A stretch of 64,000 bases of DNA. Source: Terriglobus albidus. Lineage in GTDB: Bacteria > Acidobacteriota > Terriglobia > Terriglobales > Acidobacteriaceae. The stretch lies in the NCBI RefSeq assembly GCF_025685425.1, contig NZ_JAGTAS010000027.1:1-64000 (forward strand). The letters are read 5' to 3'. Each line of letters starts with the position of its first letter. The stretch's first letter is position 1. Under the pieces are notes generated by a model. It had not been told where the DNA came from. It made no database searches and saw nothing but the letters and a program-made list of their open reading frames with translations. Shown one piece after another: positions 50,778 through 61,292 of the stretch. Position numbers and translations under genes: made by a program.

Positions 50778-53444
50778 TTACTTCTTCTTACCCCGCTTTG
50801 CCTTCTTCTCTCGCTGAATCGACTTCTTCGAGCGCTTCTTCCCGGCGCCCTTCGGAGGCTTGTACGAATGGGCTCCGCGCTTCGCCGGACGCTCTCCGTC
50901 CGCTGGCGTGACGGGGCCGCTCTCTTCTTCCAAAATGGCAAACTGCAGCCGGCGATTCACGCGATCGACGCGATCGAGTAGGACCCGCACCTTCTGTCCC
51001 ATGGCATAGCAGCGCCCGTTGCGGTCGCCGCAGATGCGGCGTGAGCTTTCGTTGAAGTAGTAGCGATCGTCGCGCAGCGAGTCGATCGGGACCAGGCCTT
51101 CCACGAAAAGACCATCGAGCTCGACGAAGAGTCCGTATTTTGTAGCCGACAGGATCATCGCGTCGAAGTCTTCGCCCACGCGGTCCTGCATGAACTTGAT
51201 CTTCTTCCACTCGATCAGCTCGCGCTCGGCATCTTCGGAGCCGCGTTCGCGCTCGCTCGACTCCTGTGCAATGGCGGCCAGCTCGCTGGCCATGATTGGG
51301 CCTTCCAGATCGGTTGCTTGCTTCGTAAAGCGGGGATTCGCCCACGGCGACGGCTTATCGCTCAGGACGGCGCCACCCATCGGATTGGCTCCGCTGTGCA
51401 GCAGGTCTTTGACGATGCGATGCACGATCAGGTCCGGATAACGGCGGATCGGCGAGGTGAAGTGCGTATAGGTCGGTGACGCCAGAGCGAAGTGGCCTTC
51501 GTTCTGTTCGGAATATACCGCCTGTTTCAGAGAGCGCAGCATGAGGTAGGCGAGGATGCGCTCCTCCGGCTTGCCCGCGATGCGCTCGGTCAGCTTCTGA
51601 TACATGCGGGGCGTCACCGGAATCTCTTCCGTGACCTCATGTGTCTTTGCCGCGCGTCCGCTGCCGCGCGCATCGCGACGGTCACCGCGTGTCTGGACCT
51701 TGCGCACCGGCAGATTGCCGATCCCGAGCGAGTAGCCGAAGCCGGCCGCCGTCTCTTCGAACTCGACAACGCGCCGTGCATCAGGAGGTTCGTGGATACG
51801 ATAGATGCCGGGAACGCCCTGCGACTCAATCCAGGTAGCCACGCATTCATTGGCAGAGAGCATAAATTCTTCGATCAGGCGATGCGCCCAGATGCGTTCA
51901 GACCGCACGATGCCCTGCATCTCACCGGCCTCGTTGAACTGCACGACGGGTTCGGGGAGATCGAAGTCGATAGAGCCGCGCCGTACGCGCTTGCGATTCA
52001 GCAGCCGTGAGAGTGCCTCCATGCGCTTGAACTCGGGTACCAGGTCGGCGAACTCCCGCAGTGCGTTGGCGTCATCATCGAGCACACGCTGCACGTTGGT
52101 GTAGGTCATGCGCTGCGTGGAGCGGATGATGCCTTCCATTACCTGGTAGCGCAGCACTTCGCCGCGCTGGTCAATCTCCATCACGCAGGAGAGGACCAAC
52201 CGGTTCTCGTGCGGACGCAGCGAGCACATATCGCTGGAAAGCTCCTGCGGCAGCATCGGAATGGCGCGGTCGGGGAAGTAAACGCTGGTGCCGCGTAGCC
52301 GAGCTTCCAGATCGAGTGCGCTTCCAGGCAGGACATACTCAGCGACATCAGCGATGTGAACCTGCAGCTCCCAGTTGCCGCTGGGCAGAAGGCGGGCGTG
52401 GACGGCATCGTCGAAGTCCTTGGCGGTTTCGCCGTCGATGGTGACGATCGGGAAGCTACGGAAGTCGATGCGGCCGCTCTCACCGGGACGTGTTCCGAAT
52501 CCATTCCACGGCGTCGATTCGAGCTCGTGGATGTACTCTCCGTTGAGCTCCGCCGCCTGCGCGCGAGCCTCTTCGAGTACGTTGTCCGGGAAAATGTGCG
52601 GCAGATGATGCTTGCGGATAATGATCTCGACGTCGACACCGAAGGCGTCTTTGTCGCCCAGAACCTCGATGACCCGCCCTGTTGCCGGACGGGCAGTGGT
52701 GGGGAAGTCGGTGATCTCAACATCGACGGCCATGCCTTCGAGGTTGCGCCAGTCCTCCTCAAGCTGTGCCCGGGCCTCCTCGCCCAGTACACGATGTGGG
52801 GAACCCTCCCTCTGTAGAGGGACCTCCAACCCTTCGGGGATGAGGATTGGCTGCGTCATGCGCTCGTCGAGCGGTGTGACGTAGTTGCCGCGCACCAACG
52901 GCGAGTCATTCCGCTTCTGCGGACGGGCGTAGTGAAAGATGCCGACGACCGTCGGGTTCTTGTGGTTGAGTACACGGGCGATGCGTCCGGACCGGCGGCC
53001 GTCGCGCTGCGGTGGGCCAACCTCCACCAGCACCTGGTCGCCCTGCATGGCTCCGTTGATGTCCGGCGGAGGAATGAAGATGTCATCCTCGCCCGGAACG
53101 CGAACAAAACCGAAGCCGTCACGATGCAGGTCGAGTTTGCCGGAGACGAGGTTGTCGCGATTGAACGATGCCGCCGTGGGGTATCTGCCACGCCTGGTGG
53201 AGCTCGTCTTACCCTGTTGCCCACGGTCATTTGGCTTCGGTACCGCCCACTGATCGTGATTGACTTTTTGTAGCGCCCCGCTGGCAGTCATGCGGGCAAG
53301 GTGCTCGAGCAGCAACCGTCGCTCGCGACCTCCGCCGAGGCCGAGCTCGCGGATGAGTTGTTTGTAGCCTGCGCGTCCGCCGGGAGAACGTTCAATCAGC
53401 CGAAGGAGCTCGCGGTCGGTCTGGGGATAGTTTCGGCCTGCCAT
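50778..53444 (-). CDS. rnr: Ribonuclease R
   Basis: A processive 3'-5' exoribonuclease of about 888 residues. Domains in order: N-terminal winged helix (about 5-70), cold-shock/OB domains (from about 105, SGKLDLHRDGFGFVRV), the RNB catalytic domain (about 285-620) with the acidic cluster DGETAKDFDDAV, an S1 domain (about 690-790, KYGLFVELDGLFVEGLV) and a Lys-rich tail. Signature RYPDLIVHR is present. ATG at 53444 follows GAGGGG; an in-frame ATG lies 15 bases earlier. Confidence 0.94.
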   Translation of the reverse strand: MAGRNYPQTDRELLRLIERSPGGRAGYKQLIRELGLGGGRERRLLLEHLARMTASGALQKVNHDQWAVPKPNDRGQQGKTSSTRRGRYPTAASFNRDNLVSGKLDLHRDGFGFVRVPGEDDIFIPPPDINGAMQGDQVLVEVGPPQRDGRRSGRIARVLNHKNPTVVGIFHYARPQKRNDSPLVRGNYVTPLDERMTQPILIPEGLEVPLQREGSPHRVLGEEARAQLEEDWRNLEGMAVDVEITDFPTTARPATGRVIEVLGDKDAFGVDVEIIIRKHHLPHIFPDNVLEEARAQAAELNGEYIHELESTPWNGFGTRPGESGRIDFRSFPIVTIDGETAKDFDDAVHARLLPSGNWELQVHIADVAEYVLPGSALDLEARLRGTSVYFPDRAIPMLPQELSSDMCSLRPHENRLVLSCVMEIDQRGEVLRYQVMEGIIRSTQRMTYTNVQRVLDDDANALREFADLVPEFKRMEALSRLLNRKRVRRGSIDFDLPEPVVQFNEAGEMQGIVRSERIWAHRLIEEFMLSANECVATWIESQGVPGIYRIHEPPDARRVVEFEETAAGFGYSLGIGNLPVRKVQTRGDRRDARGSGRAAKTHEVTEEIPVTPRMYQKLTERIAGKPEERILAYLMLRSLKQAVYSEQNEGHFALASPTYTHFTSPIRRYPDLIVHRIVKDLLHSGANPMGGAVLSDKPSPWANPRFTKQATDLEGPIMASELAAIAQESSERERGSEDAERELIEWKKIKFMQDRVGEDFDAMILSATKYGLFVELDGLFVEGLVPIDSLRDDRYYFNESSRRICGDRNGRCYAMGQKVRVLLDRVDRVNRRLQFAILEEESGPVTPADGERPAKRGAHSYKPPKGAGKKRSKKSIQREKKAKRGKKK

Positions 53445-53458
53445 CGTCCCCTCAAGCA

Positions 53459-53486
53459 TAAAGGGCGCGGAGGTGACCGCGCCCTT
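53459..53486 (-). terminator. Hairpin between the secreted unknown and rnr
   Basis: A perfect 10-bp stem AAGGGCGCGG/CCGCGCCCTT with a 6-base loop, followed by TTTAT on the minus strand. It may end part of the transcription from the upstream gene before rnr. The T run is short. Confidence 0.5.
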
Positions 53487-53509
53487 GTCGAGTGAGCGGT
53501 GTTTTTTTC

Positions 53510-54340
53510 TTACCGCCGCGCGAGCGTATCTGGTGGCTGCGATTTCAGTTCAGCGGCAGCCTCCTGCAGTGTCATGGCGTCGGGCGTAAGACGGAAGCCG
53601 GACTTAACCTCGTCTTCCTGCTCAGAGATGGTCTTGAAGAGCAGCGCCTTCCCTTCAATGTGGATGTGAGTCTCGACGATGAGCCATACGCCGGGCTTGA
53701 CCTCCTTACGCTCTACCGAGAAGGTGCCGCCTTTCCGCATGCGGCCGAAAAGACCCCATCCGAAGGTGACGTCATTGGTGAGGCTCCCATGCATCAGTTT
53801 CAGACGATGCTGGGCTTTATCCACGACAATCTCGCCGGACATGGCGGCGAAGACGCGGGCTTCCATCGAGGGTGGAGTGAAGTTGGGGTTGGGAGCAAAA
53901 GCCAGGGTGACCGTCTCCGGGCCTTCGGACTTGATCGACCAGTAGAAGGCATCCGGCATCATGCGCAGCATGTCCGCGGCACGTTTGTCATCTTCGCGGC
54001 TGCTTTTGCGCTGCTTCTCCTGTTCACTGGGGCTGGCGACGAATTCGGTGATCTTACGATCTTCTTCGGCGAGTTCCGCAGGGGTAAGGGGGCGGCCATC
54101 GGTACGAATCTTCTTCTTCACTGCTCCGCCGTCCGTCTCAATGACGTAGAAGAGCGCATCCTCGCCGGGCTTCTGATAGTGCGAGCGGTATTGCCACCGG
54201 GTCTGGTCGTTGCGGTCGGCCTCGAGCTCCGTCTGCATGACCTTGCGCGCCAGGTTCTGGGCGGCGGTGTCCTGTTGTGAAAGAGCAGGAAGAGCAAAAA
54301 CAATCAGTGCTGCAACGGCGGCGATCGATCGGGTCCCCAT
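53510..54340 (-). CDS. Exported protein of unknown function, 276 aa
   Basis: A 276-residue protein with a clear signal peptide (AAVAALIVFALPALSQ). The mature part has a charged helical region (EEDRKITEFVASPSEQEKQRK) and beta-rich C-terminal half (VTLAFAPNPNF, GGTFSVERKEV, WLIVETHIHIEGKALLFKTI) reminiscent of lipoprotein-carrier-like folds, which I cannot confirm. No catalytic motif seen. It lies between tyrS and rnr on the same strand; the gap to tyrS is 164 bases. Confidence 0.65.
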   Translation of the reverse strand: MGTRSIAAVAALIVFALPALSQQDTAAQNLARKVMQTELEADRNDQTRWQYRSHYQKPGEDALFYVIETDGGAVKKKIRTDGRPLTPAELAEEDRKITEFVASPSEQEKQRKSSREDDKRAADMLRMMPDAFYWSIKSEGPETVTLAFAPNPNFTPPSMEARVFAAMSGEIVVDKAQHRLKLMHGSLTNDVTFGWGLFGRMRKGGTFSVERKEVKPGVWLIVETHIHIEGKALLFKTISEQEDEVKSGFRLTPDAMTLQEAAAELKSQPPDTLARR

Positions 54341-54504
54341 CAGTACGGGTTCCTCCTTGGACTTCCTGACCCGGTTGGATGCATCTTTGTCGCGGCTGGT
54401 TTACGGCATTGTAGTAAGTGATTGATTTGATTGATAATTGTAGGGGCGGCAAAGCAACCCGGGATCCGTCAAAGCAGGCATCCCGAGTTGCTGAATAGCC
54501 ACAC

Positions 54505-55740
54505 TCAGGCGATCACTGCGAGCTTCGCGCGTTTTCCGAGGCGCACGGGAATGCGAGCAGGCAATTGGGCGACCGTCAGGAAGGCATCCTTATGGACATT
54601 GCCGTCGATCCGCACGGCGCCCTCAGCTACTTTTCGCGTCGCTTCTCCTGCGGAGGCAGCGAGACCGAGAGCGACGAGAAGCTTTGCGACACGCACGCTG
54701 GAATCCGTGATGGCGAGCGCCTCCTGAGAGATCGCCACCTCCTCCAGGTCATCGGAGATGGCCTTCTGCTGGAAGGTGCGGGCCCAGTTCTCCTCGGCGT
54801 GCGCCGCTTCCGCTTCGGAGTGGAAGCCGGCTGTAATGGTGCGCGCGAGGTTCTTCTTTGCCTGCATGGGATGCAGCGCCCCTGAGGCAACATCGGTCCG
54901 CATCTGGTCGATGGCAGACTGAGGCAGGTCGGTGAGGAAGACCCAGTAACGCCACATCAGCTCATCGGAGATGCTCATCAGCTTGCCGTACATCTCTCCC
55001 GGCGGCTCCTTGATGCCGATGGCATTGCCCAGCGACTTCGACATCTTCTGCACGCCGTCGAGACCTTCGAGGATGGGCGTCATCAGGATGATCTGCGGAG
55101 CCTGTCCGTGAGTACGCTGCAGGTCACGGCCCCGCATCAGGTTGAACTTCTGATCCGTGCCTCCCAGCTCCACATCGCACTTCAGCGCGACGGAGTCGTA
55201 GCCCTGCGCCATGGGGTACAGCAGCTCGTGGACATGGATGGGCTGCTCTTCCTGGAAGCGTTTGTGGAAGTCTTCCCGCTCCAGCATCTGCGAGACGGTG
55301 AATTGTGCCGTCAGCTTGATGATGCCGGCGTAGCCGAGCTGATCGAGCCATTCGGAGTTGTAGCGGACCTCGGTTTTTTCCGGATCGAGAATCCTGAAGA
55401 CCTGTTCTTTATAGGTCTCGGCGTTGACGTCGATCTCTTCACGCGTGAGCGGCTTGCGTGTCTGGCTCTTGCCGGTGGGGTCACCGATCAGGGCAGTCGA
55501 GTCGCCGATCAGGAAGATAACGGTGTGGCCCAGGGTCTGGAAGTGCTTCAGTTTACGCATCAGCACGGTGTGGCCAAGGTGCAGATCGGGCGCCGTGGGA
55601 TCGAAGCCGGCTTTGATGCGCATGGGGGTGCCGGTCGCGATCGACTTCTCGATGCGTTTGGCGAGGTCCTCCAGCGGAATGATCTCCGCCGCGCCCTTGG
55701 TGATGAGGTCAAGCTGTTCCTGCAGTGATGGAAAGGTCAT
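54505..55740 (-). CDS. tyrS: Tyrosine-tRNA ligase
   Basis: Charges tRNA-Tyr with tyrosine. The 411-residue class I synthetase has [15 protein letters not shown] (HIGH-type motif HLGH at about 54-57), KMSKS (about 235), GGTDQKFN, and a C-terminal S4-like RNA-binding domain (from about 345, [23 protein letters not shown]). Normal length. No T-box leader expected outside Firmicutes and none seen. Start ATG at 55740. Confidence 0.96.
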   Translation of the reverse strand: MTFPSLQEQLDLITKGAAEIIPLEDLAKRIEKSIATGTPMRIKAGFDPTAPDLHLGHTVLMRKLKHFQTLGHTVIFLIGDSTALIGDPTGKSQTRKPLTREEIDVNAETYKEQVFRILDPEKTEVRYNSEWLDQLGYAGIIKLTAQFTVSQMLEREDFHKRFQEEQPIHVHELLYPMAQGYDSVALKCDVELGGTDQKFNLMRGRDLQRTHGQAPQIILMTPILEGLDGVQKMSKSLGNAIGIKEPPGEMYGKLMSISDELMWRYWVFLTDLPQSAIDQMRTDVASGALHPMQAKKNLARTITAGFHSEAEAAHAEENWARTFQQKAISDDLEEVAISQEALAITDSSVRVAKLLVALGLAASAGEATRKVAEGAVRIDGNVHKDAFLTVAQLPARIPVRLGKRAKLAVIA

Positions 55741-55788
55741 GATGTCGCACCTTCAAGTATAGAAGGCGGGCGTGGGATACTTGCGGGC

Positions 55789-56163
55789 ATGGATGTCGAA
55801 GGTGTTCGCAAGTTCCTGCGCTCCCTGCCTCATGTGGCGGAGACCCGCCAGTGGGGCGACAACCTGGTCTTCTGGGTAGGCGATAAGGCCAAAGGCGGCA
55901 AGATGTTCGCCCTCATCAATCTGGACGACGAGTCCCGCCTGGGGCGCCAGCCGGTGGTCTTCAGCTTCGCGGCCGATCCGGAGCGGTTTCACGAGCTGCT
56001 GGAGATAGAAGGTGTGTTGCCCGCGCCTTACCTGGCGCGGGCGAAATGGATTGCGCTGACGGGTTGGAATATCTTCCGCAAAGCGGAATTGGAAGAACTG
56101 CTGCGCCAGGCGCATACCCGCGTCTTCGAGAAGCTGCCAAAGAAGGTGAAAGCAGCTCTGTGA
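55789..56163 (+). CDS. MmcQ/YjbR family protein
   Basis: A 124-residue protein of the YjbR/CyaY-like double-wing fold, sometimes annotated DNA-binding; the cellular role is not established. Typical features: [34 protein letters not shown], and the closing WIALTGWNI and [16 protein letters not shown]. Starts 49 bases from the divergent tyrS. Confidence 0.85.
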   Translation: MDVEGVRKFLRSLPHVAETRQWGDNLVFWVGDKAKGGKMFALINLDDESRLGRQPVVFSFAADPERFHELLEIEGVLPAPYLARAKWIALTGWNIFRKAELEELLRQAHTRVFEKLPKKVKAAL

Positions 56164-56188
56164 TCTACGACGCCACGAACGCCTTCGC

Positions 56189-56356
56189 AACCCATACACT
56201 GGGTGTCCCATCCATCGCCACTCACCCCAGCGAAGTTCGCCGGGGACTCCGATACGCGATGGATGGGATGTTCGAGCAAACACCAAACGGATTCGCGCAA
56301 CGCGCGAATCTCCCACCCATTGCTTCGCAATGGATGGGGCACCCAGTGTATGGGTT
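56189..56356. repeat. Long inverted repeat (30-nt arms) between convergent genes
   Basis: The arms 56189-56218 and 56327-56356 are reverse complements with two mismatches (AACCCATACACTGGGTG type). The interior contains a further CCCATCCATCGC/GCGATGGATGGG pair and a CAGCGAAGTTCGCCGGGG block. It could act as a two-way transcription barrier between the YjbR and P-type ATPase genes. Confidence 0.8.
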
Positions 56357-56376
56357 CTTAACCTGTCGATAAGCCT

Positions 56377-58830
56377 CTAAATCTTCGTCGCTCTAAGCCG
56401 CAACGCATTCGCAATCACCGACACCGAACTGAAGCTCATAGCGGCCGCGGCGATCATCGGGCTGAGTACGATGCCGAAGACGGGATACAGCGCTCCCGCG
56501 GCAACCGGCACGCCCAGTGCGTTGTAGATAAAGGCGAAGAAGAGGTTCTGCTTGATATTGCTCATGGTCGCTTCGCTGAGCCGGTAGGCGCGCAGAATAC
56601 CGTTGAGGTCGCCCTTCACCAGTGTGACTCCTGCGGTCTGCATGGCCACGTCAGTGCCGGTCCCCATGGCGATGCCGACATTGGCCTTTGCCAGAGCAAT
56701 GGCATCATTCACGCCGTCGCCTGCCATGGCGACGACATGTCCAGCCTGCTGCAGCTTCTCGATTGCTTGACGTTTGCCGTCCGGCAGGACCTCGGCGATG
56801 ACCTGATCGATTGCGAGCTGCGAGGCCACAGCTTCCGCTGTCGTGCGGCTGTCACCGGTCAGCATCACAATTGCAAGACCCTGGTTGTGGAGTTTGCGTA
56901 AGGCTTCGCGAGCTGTGGCTTTGATGGGATCGGCGACAGCGAGAATGCCAAGCAGGGCGTTGTCCTGCGCCAGGAAGACGACGGTCTGTCCTTCGTGGCG
57001 TAGCTTGTCGGCTTCTGTGGAGGAGGTATCGATTCCCAGCTCCTGCATCAGAGCGTTGTTACCGAGTGCGATGGTGGCACCGTCGATTTGGCCGCGGACA
57101 CCTTTGCCCGTGATGGAGGAGAAGTTCGTGACCGGCATCAGGCCCAGGCTACGTTCCTTGGCCGCAGCAACAATCGCGGCGGCAAGCGGATGCTCGCTGG
57201 CGTTCTCCAGACTGGCTGCCAGCCGCAGCAGGTGAGCTTCCTCAATGCCATAGGACTTGATGGCTGTAATGCGAGGTTTGCCTTCAGTGAGTGTGCCGGT
57301 CTTGTCGAGAACCAGGGTGTCGACCTTACGCAATGTCTCAATGGCTTCAGCATTGCGAAAGAGCACACCGATGTGTGCAGCCTTACCGCTGGAGACCATA
57401 ATCGACATCGGTGTTGCCAGACCCAGGGCGCAGGGGCAGGCGATCATCACAACAGCGACGGCCGAGACGAGGGCATGCGCCAGCCGCGGTTGTGGTCCGA
57501 CGAGAGCCCACGCGATGGCAGCGAGTGCGGCCGCAAGGATAACTGCGGGAACAAAGTAGCCTGCAACCTGATCGGCAAGGCGCTGAATCGGTGCGCGGCT
57601 GCGCTGTGCCTGGGCGACCATCTGCACAATCTGGGAGAGCAGGCTCTCGCGGCCGACACGGTCGGCACGCAGCACCAGCGTTCCCGTGCCGTTGACTGTC
57701 GCTCCGGTCACGCGGTCTCCGGCATGTTTTTCGACCGGGATGGGCTCGCCGGTCATCATCGACTCGTCGACAGAGCTGGCGCCTTCTGTGACCACGCCAT
57801 CGGCAGGAATCTTTTCGCCGGGGCGAACGCGGAGGAGATCGCCGGCATGAACCAGCTCGAGGGGAATATCCTCTTCGGTTCCATCTGCCTTAATGCGCCG
57901 CGCCGATTTCGCCGCGAGACCAAGCAGGCTGCGGATCGCCCCTCCGGTGCGAGCGCGCGCCTTCAGCTCGAGCACCTGACCCAGCAGCACCAGGACCACG
58001 ATGACGGCGGCAGCCTCGAAGTACACCGGAGCCTCTCCCATCTCATCGCGAAAGGCAGCAGGGAAGAGGCCAGGAAAGAAGAGCGCGGCCACGCTGTAAC
58101 CATAAGCGGCGGCAACACCGAGGCCGATGAGAGTAAACATGTTCAGGTTGCGTGTGCGGACGGACTGTACGGCACGCTCGAAGAAGGGCCATCCTCCCCA
58201 CAGCACGACCGGCGTGCTGAGCGCCATCTCCAGCCAGTGAAGCGTGCGCCCGCCGAGGAGATGTTCCGCCCACATGCCGCTCATGGCGGCGATAAAGACT
58301 GGAGCCGTGAGGATGGCGCAGATCCAGAAGCGACGGCGCATGTCGGTCAGTTCGGGGTTCTCCTGCTCTGCAACGTCGACCGTCCGGGGTTCTAACGCCA
58401 TACCGCACTTGGGGCAGTTCCCGGGATCATCGCTGACAACCTCCGGGTGCATCGGGCAGGTGTATTCGGTGCGTGTGAGAGCTGGTGGGGCTGCAGGCTC
58501 AAGCGCCATGCCGCACTTCGGGCAATTTCCGGGTCCCTTCTGACGGACTTCGGGATCCATGGGGCAGGTGTATTCGGCGGCAGCTTCTGCTGCGGTCGGT
58601 GGCGCTGCAGGTTTTGGGTTCAGATACTTTTCCGGATTGGCCTTGAACTTAGTTGCGCAGCCAGCGCAGCAGAAGTAATAGGTCTTGCCCTGATATTCGG
58701 CTTTCGCAGGAGCGGTTTCCGGATTCACCATCATGCCGCAGACGGGATCTTTCTGCGGAGGCCGGCTGACGATGTTGAAAAGGGAAGGCTTCGCGCCCTG
58801 GTGACTGCTGCTGTGGTGTTCGTGCTCCAT
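56377..58830 (-). CDS. Copper-type heavy-metal P1B-ATPase with YHS and metal-binding domains
   Basis: An 817-residue inner-membrane pump that exports Cu+ (or a similar soft metal). Order: His-rich start ([11 protein letters not shown]), YHS domain (about 25-70, DPVCGM ... YYFCCAGC), two heavy-metal-binding domains with YTCPM...CPKCGMAL, eight TM segments, the CPC metal site in [13 protein letters not shown], the phosphorylation site [11 protein letters not shown], and [16 protein letters not shown]. It lacks an HMA domain. ATG at 58830 is chosen because GAGGAG lies six bases before it; the frame is open far upstream. No copper chaperone or regulator is adjacent. Confidence 0.92.
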   Translation of the reverse strand: MEHEHHSSSHQGAKPSLFNIVSRPPQKDPVCGMMVNPETAPAKAEYQGKTYYFCCAGCATKFKANPEKYLNPKPAAPPTAAEAAAEYTCPMDPEVRQKGPGNCPKCGMALEPAAPPALTRTEYTCPMHPEVVSDDPGNCPKCGMALEPRTVDVAEQENPELTDMRRRFWICAILTAPVFIAAMSGMWAEHLLGGRTLHWLEMALSTPVVLWGGWPFFERAVQSVRTRNLNMFTLIGLGVAAAYGYSVAALFFPGLFPAAFRDEMGEAPVYFEAAAVIVVLVLLGQVLELKARARTGGAIRSLLGLAAKSARRIKADGTEEDIPLELVHAGDLLRVRPGEKIPADGVVTEGASSVDESMMTGEPIPVEKHAGDRVTGATVNGTGTLVLRADRVGRESLLSQIVQMVAQAQRSRAPIQRLADQVAGYFVPAVILAAALAAIAWALVGPQPRLAHALVSAVAVVMIACPCALGLATPMSIMVSSGKAAHIGVLFRNAEAIETLRKVDTLVLDKTGTLTEGKPRITAIKSYGIEEAHLLRLAASLENASEHPLAAAIVAAAKERSLGLMPVTNFSSITGKGVRGQIDGATIALGNNALMQELGIDTSSTEADKLRHEGQTVVFLAQDNALLGILAVADPIKATAREALRKLHNQGLAIVMLTGDSRTTAEAVASQLAIDQVIAEVLPDGKRQAIEKLQQAGHVVAMAGDGVNDAIALAKANVGIAMGTGTDVAMQTAGVTLVKGDLNGILRAYRLSEATMSNIKQNLFFAFIYNALGVPVAAGALYPVFGIVLSPMIAAAAMSFSSVSVIANALRLRATKI

Positions 58831-58974
58831 CGCCATCTCCTCGATTATGCGACGTCCCGCCGCATGGGGTGATGCATGGGAGAACGCATGGCCGAAGAAG
58901 GCATTACACCGCAGAGCTGCCGTGGAGGGTAGTAAGCAAGCTGTAGCTTTGGCGTGATAGAGTCGCGATGCCCG

Positions 58975-60282
58975 ATGAAAACTGAAAACAGCAATGCTGC
59001 GTCGTATCGCTGGACCGTTGGAGTGCTGCTTGGCGTCGGCGTCCTGGTGAACTACTTTGACCGCGTCAATCTTTCGGTCTCGCACGACGCGCTGGTGCAG
59101 ACCTTCGGAATTACACCCTCGGTCTTTGGCCAGCTCTCCGCGGCGTATTCGTGGACCTATGCAGCGTGTCAGCTACCAACCGGTGTCGTGCTCGATGCTT
59201 TCGGTGTGCGTAAGGTCTCGCTCTACTCGATTGCGATCTGGGGCATTGCGTCGATTGCCGCAGCGTTTGCACCCGGCGTGCTGCTGTTCTTTGCGGCACG
59301 GCTGCTGCTTGGTATCGGAGAAGCTCCGACCTTTCCGGCGAATGCGAAGGCTGTCGGCGCATGGTTCCCACAACATGAACGGTCGCTGGCGACGGCGATC
59401 TTTGACAGTGCGGCGAAATTAGCCAATGGAATCGGTGTGCCGTTGCTCGGGCTGTTGCTGTTGCGCGTCGGGTGGCGGATGTCTTTTGGCTTCACGGCTG
59501 CCCTTTCGTTTGCGTATCTCGGTCTATTTGCGTTGCTCTATCGCGAGCCCGATCGCTTCACCATGCGCAACGTAATCCATCCAACCTCAGAGACGACAGA
59601 GGATGCGGCTGCGATCCTGGCTCCGCCGATTCCGCTGGCCCGGCTATTACGCGAGCGCAAGGTGATCGGTCTGGCGATCGGTGCAGGAGCATACAACTAC
59701 GTCTTCTATCTGCTATTGACGTGGCTGCCGACCTATCTTGCAGAGACACTGCACATCTCGCTGCGGCAGTCGTTTCTCTTTACCTCTATGCCGTGGCTGG
59801 TGGCAACTGCCTGCGGCTTCTTCATCGGTGGCGTGCTGGTCGACTTTCTAATTCGTCGCGGCAAAGATGCGAGCACGGTGCGACGTTCGGTGCTGCTCAT
59901 TGGGACCACCTGCGGCCTGGGGTTGGTGGGTGCGGCCTTTGCGCATGATGTTGTTTCGGCGCTGGTGCCGATCTCAATTGCGATCGGTGGTCTCTCCGCG
60001 GCATCGCCCATCTGCTGGAGTCTGCCCTCGCTGCTGGTGCCGAATACCAGCACCGGCAAGGTGGGCGGCATCATGAACTTCTCCAACCAGCTCTCCGCCA
60101 TCGCGGCGCCGATCCTGACTGGCTATACGGTGCAGGCGACACACAACTTTACCTGGGCGTTTGGTATCGCTGCGGCGTATCTGGTAATCGGTGTGTTGTC
60201 GTATGCCTTCCTGCTTGGACGGATTCAGCCGATTGATGTGCGGCGGGCGTTAGAGACTAGCGCGTCGATGCATTCGATCTGA
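58975..60282 (+). CDS. MFS transporter, anion:cation symporter type
   Basis: A 435-residue, 12-TM major facilitator of the ACS type that moves organic acids or sugar acids such as hexuronates. Features: [17 protein letters not shown] in TM1-2, [27 protein letters not shown], and [18 protein letters not shown]. It begins about 145 bases from the divergent metal pump. The following SDR and alcohol dehydrogenase are convergent; a shared sugar-acid pathway is only a guess. Confidence 0.85.
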   Translation: MKTENSNAASYRWTVGVLLGVGVLVNYFDRVNLSVSHDALVQTFGITPSVFGQLSAAYSWTYAACQLPTGVVLDAFGVRKVSLYSIAIWGIASIAAAFAPGVLLFFAARLLLGIGEAPTFPANAKAVGAWFPQHERSLATAIFDSAAKLANGIGVPLLGLLLLRVGWRMSFGFTAALSFAYLGLFALLYREPDRFTMRNVIHPTSETTEDAAAILAPPIPLARLLRERKVIGLAIGAGAYNYVFYLLLTWLPTYLAETLHISLRQSFLFTSMPWLVATACGFFIGGVLVDFLIRRGKDASTVRRSVLLIGTTCGLGLVGAAFAHDVVSALVPISIAIGGLSAASPICWSLPSLLVPNTSTGKVGGIMNFSNQLSAIAAPILTGYTVQATHNFTWAFGIAAAYLVIGVLSYAFLLGRIQPIDVRRALETSASMHSI

Positions 60283-60286
60283 GACT

Positions 60287-60441
60287 GGTGGGAGCAGCGG
60301 GCTTCAGCCCGCTGACAAGGGATCAAAAAATAATGGGCTTCAGCCCTGGGCCTTTTCCTGACAGACAGAGAAAACCCAGGGCTGAAGCCCATTATTTTTT
60401 TCAGCTGATAGACCGTGGGCTAAAAGCCCACGGCTCCCACC
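60287..60441. repeat. Composite palindromic intergenic repeat (GGTGGGAGC family), full copy
   Basis: Same block order as at 17722: GGTGGGAGCAGCGGGCTTCAGC, GGGCTTCAGCCCTGGGCC, the inverted CCCAGGGCTGAAGCCC, GTGGGCTAAAAGCCCAC and GGCTCCCACC. The halves are swapped relative to 17722, that is, this copy is in inverted orientation. It separates convergent genes. Confidence 0.8.
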
Positions 60442-60498
60442 GATTCGAGCTCCGCTCGGAGATCCCGTCCAGCGCTTCACGATGGATGGGGGTACGTC

Positions 60499-61290
60499 CT
60501 AGCTCTTCTTCACCAGCGCTCTCGTTGCGCCAACTGAGATACCGCCGTCGATCAAAATCGTCTGCCCCGTGACGTAGCGGGAAGCTTCGCTTGCCAGAAA
60601 GACTACAGCGCCGTCCAGATCGTTAGGAGCTCCCGGCCGCTTCAGCGGGATGCGCTCGACCAGATACTGTACCCAGCCCTCGTCTTCGTACATCACGCGG
60701 TTCTGGTTGGTCTTGAACCATCCAGGAGCAAGCACGTTGACCGTCACGCCATGTGGTCCCCAGTCATCCGCAAGGCTCATCGTCAGCTGCTTAATGCCAC
60801 CGCGGCTGGCCCCATACGGCCCCAACCCTGCAGACCCGCGCACGCTGGTGACTGAACCGACGTTAATGATGCGGCCGTAGCCGCGGGTGATCATGCCGCG
60901 CGCGATGGTCTGTGCGACGAAGAAGGCTCCGCGCAGATTGGTGTCGAGGATGGTGTTCCAGTCCTCCCACGTGACCTCGAGTGCAGGCTTACGGATATTG
61001 CATCCGGCGTTGTTTACCAGGATGTCGACCTTGCCGTAGACGGCATCGGCAGCCGGACCGAAGGCTGTGATGCTCTTCTCGTCGCGCACATCGAGCGTCA
61101 ACGCATGAGCGGTGATGCCCATGCCGGCGAGCTCTTCCACGAAAGCGTCGCAGTCGCCGGCCTTGCGGCTGGTGACGATCAGTTTTGCGCCCGCACGGCC
61201 GAGTGCGCGAGAGAAGTACTGTCCCAGGCCGCGCGATGCTCCGGTAACAACGGCTACCTGTCCTGTCAGATCGAAGAGGTTCTCGCTCAA
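60499..61290 (-). CDS. SDR-family oxidoreductase (gluconate 5-dehydrogenase/KduD-like), catalytic Lys replaced
   Basis: A 263-residue short-chain dehydrogenase. Motifs: TGASRGLGQ (17-24 region), DVRDEKS, NNAGCN (93-98), Asn118, Ser146, and Tyr159. The fourth tetrad residue, normally Lys in YxxxK, is Arg163 (YGASR; codon CGC at 60802-60804). It resembles gluconate 5-dehydrogenase-type enzymes acting on sugar acids. The start is TTG, supported by an AAGGAG site 8 bases upstream that lies around the end of the next gene upstream. Two bases separate it from the alcohol dehydrogenase, so the pair is co-translated. Confidence 0.85.
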   Translation of the reverse strand: MSENLFDLTGQVAVVTGASRGLGQYFSRALGRAGAKLIVTSRKAGDCDAFVEELAGMGITAHALTLDVRDEKSITAFGPAADAVYGKVDILVNNAGCNIRKPALEVTWEDWNTILDTNLRGAFFVAQTIARGMITRGYGRIINVGSVTSVRGSAGLGPYGASRGGIKQLTMSLADDWGPHGVTVNVLAPGWFKTNQNRVMYEDEGWVQYLVERIPLKRPGAPNDLDGAVVFLASEASRYVTGQTILIDGGISVGATRALVKKS

Positions 61291-61292
61291 CG

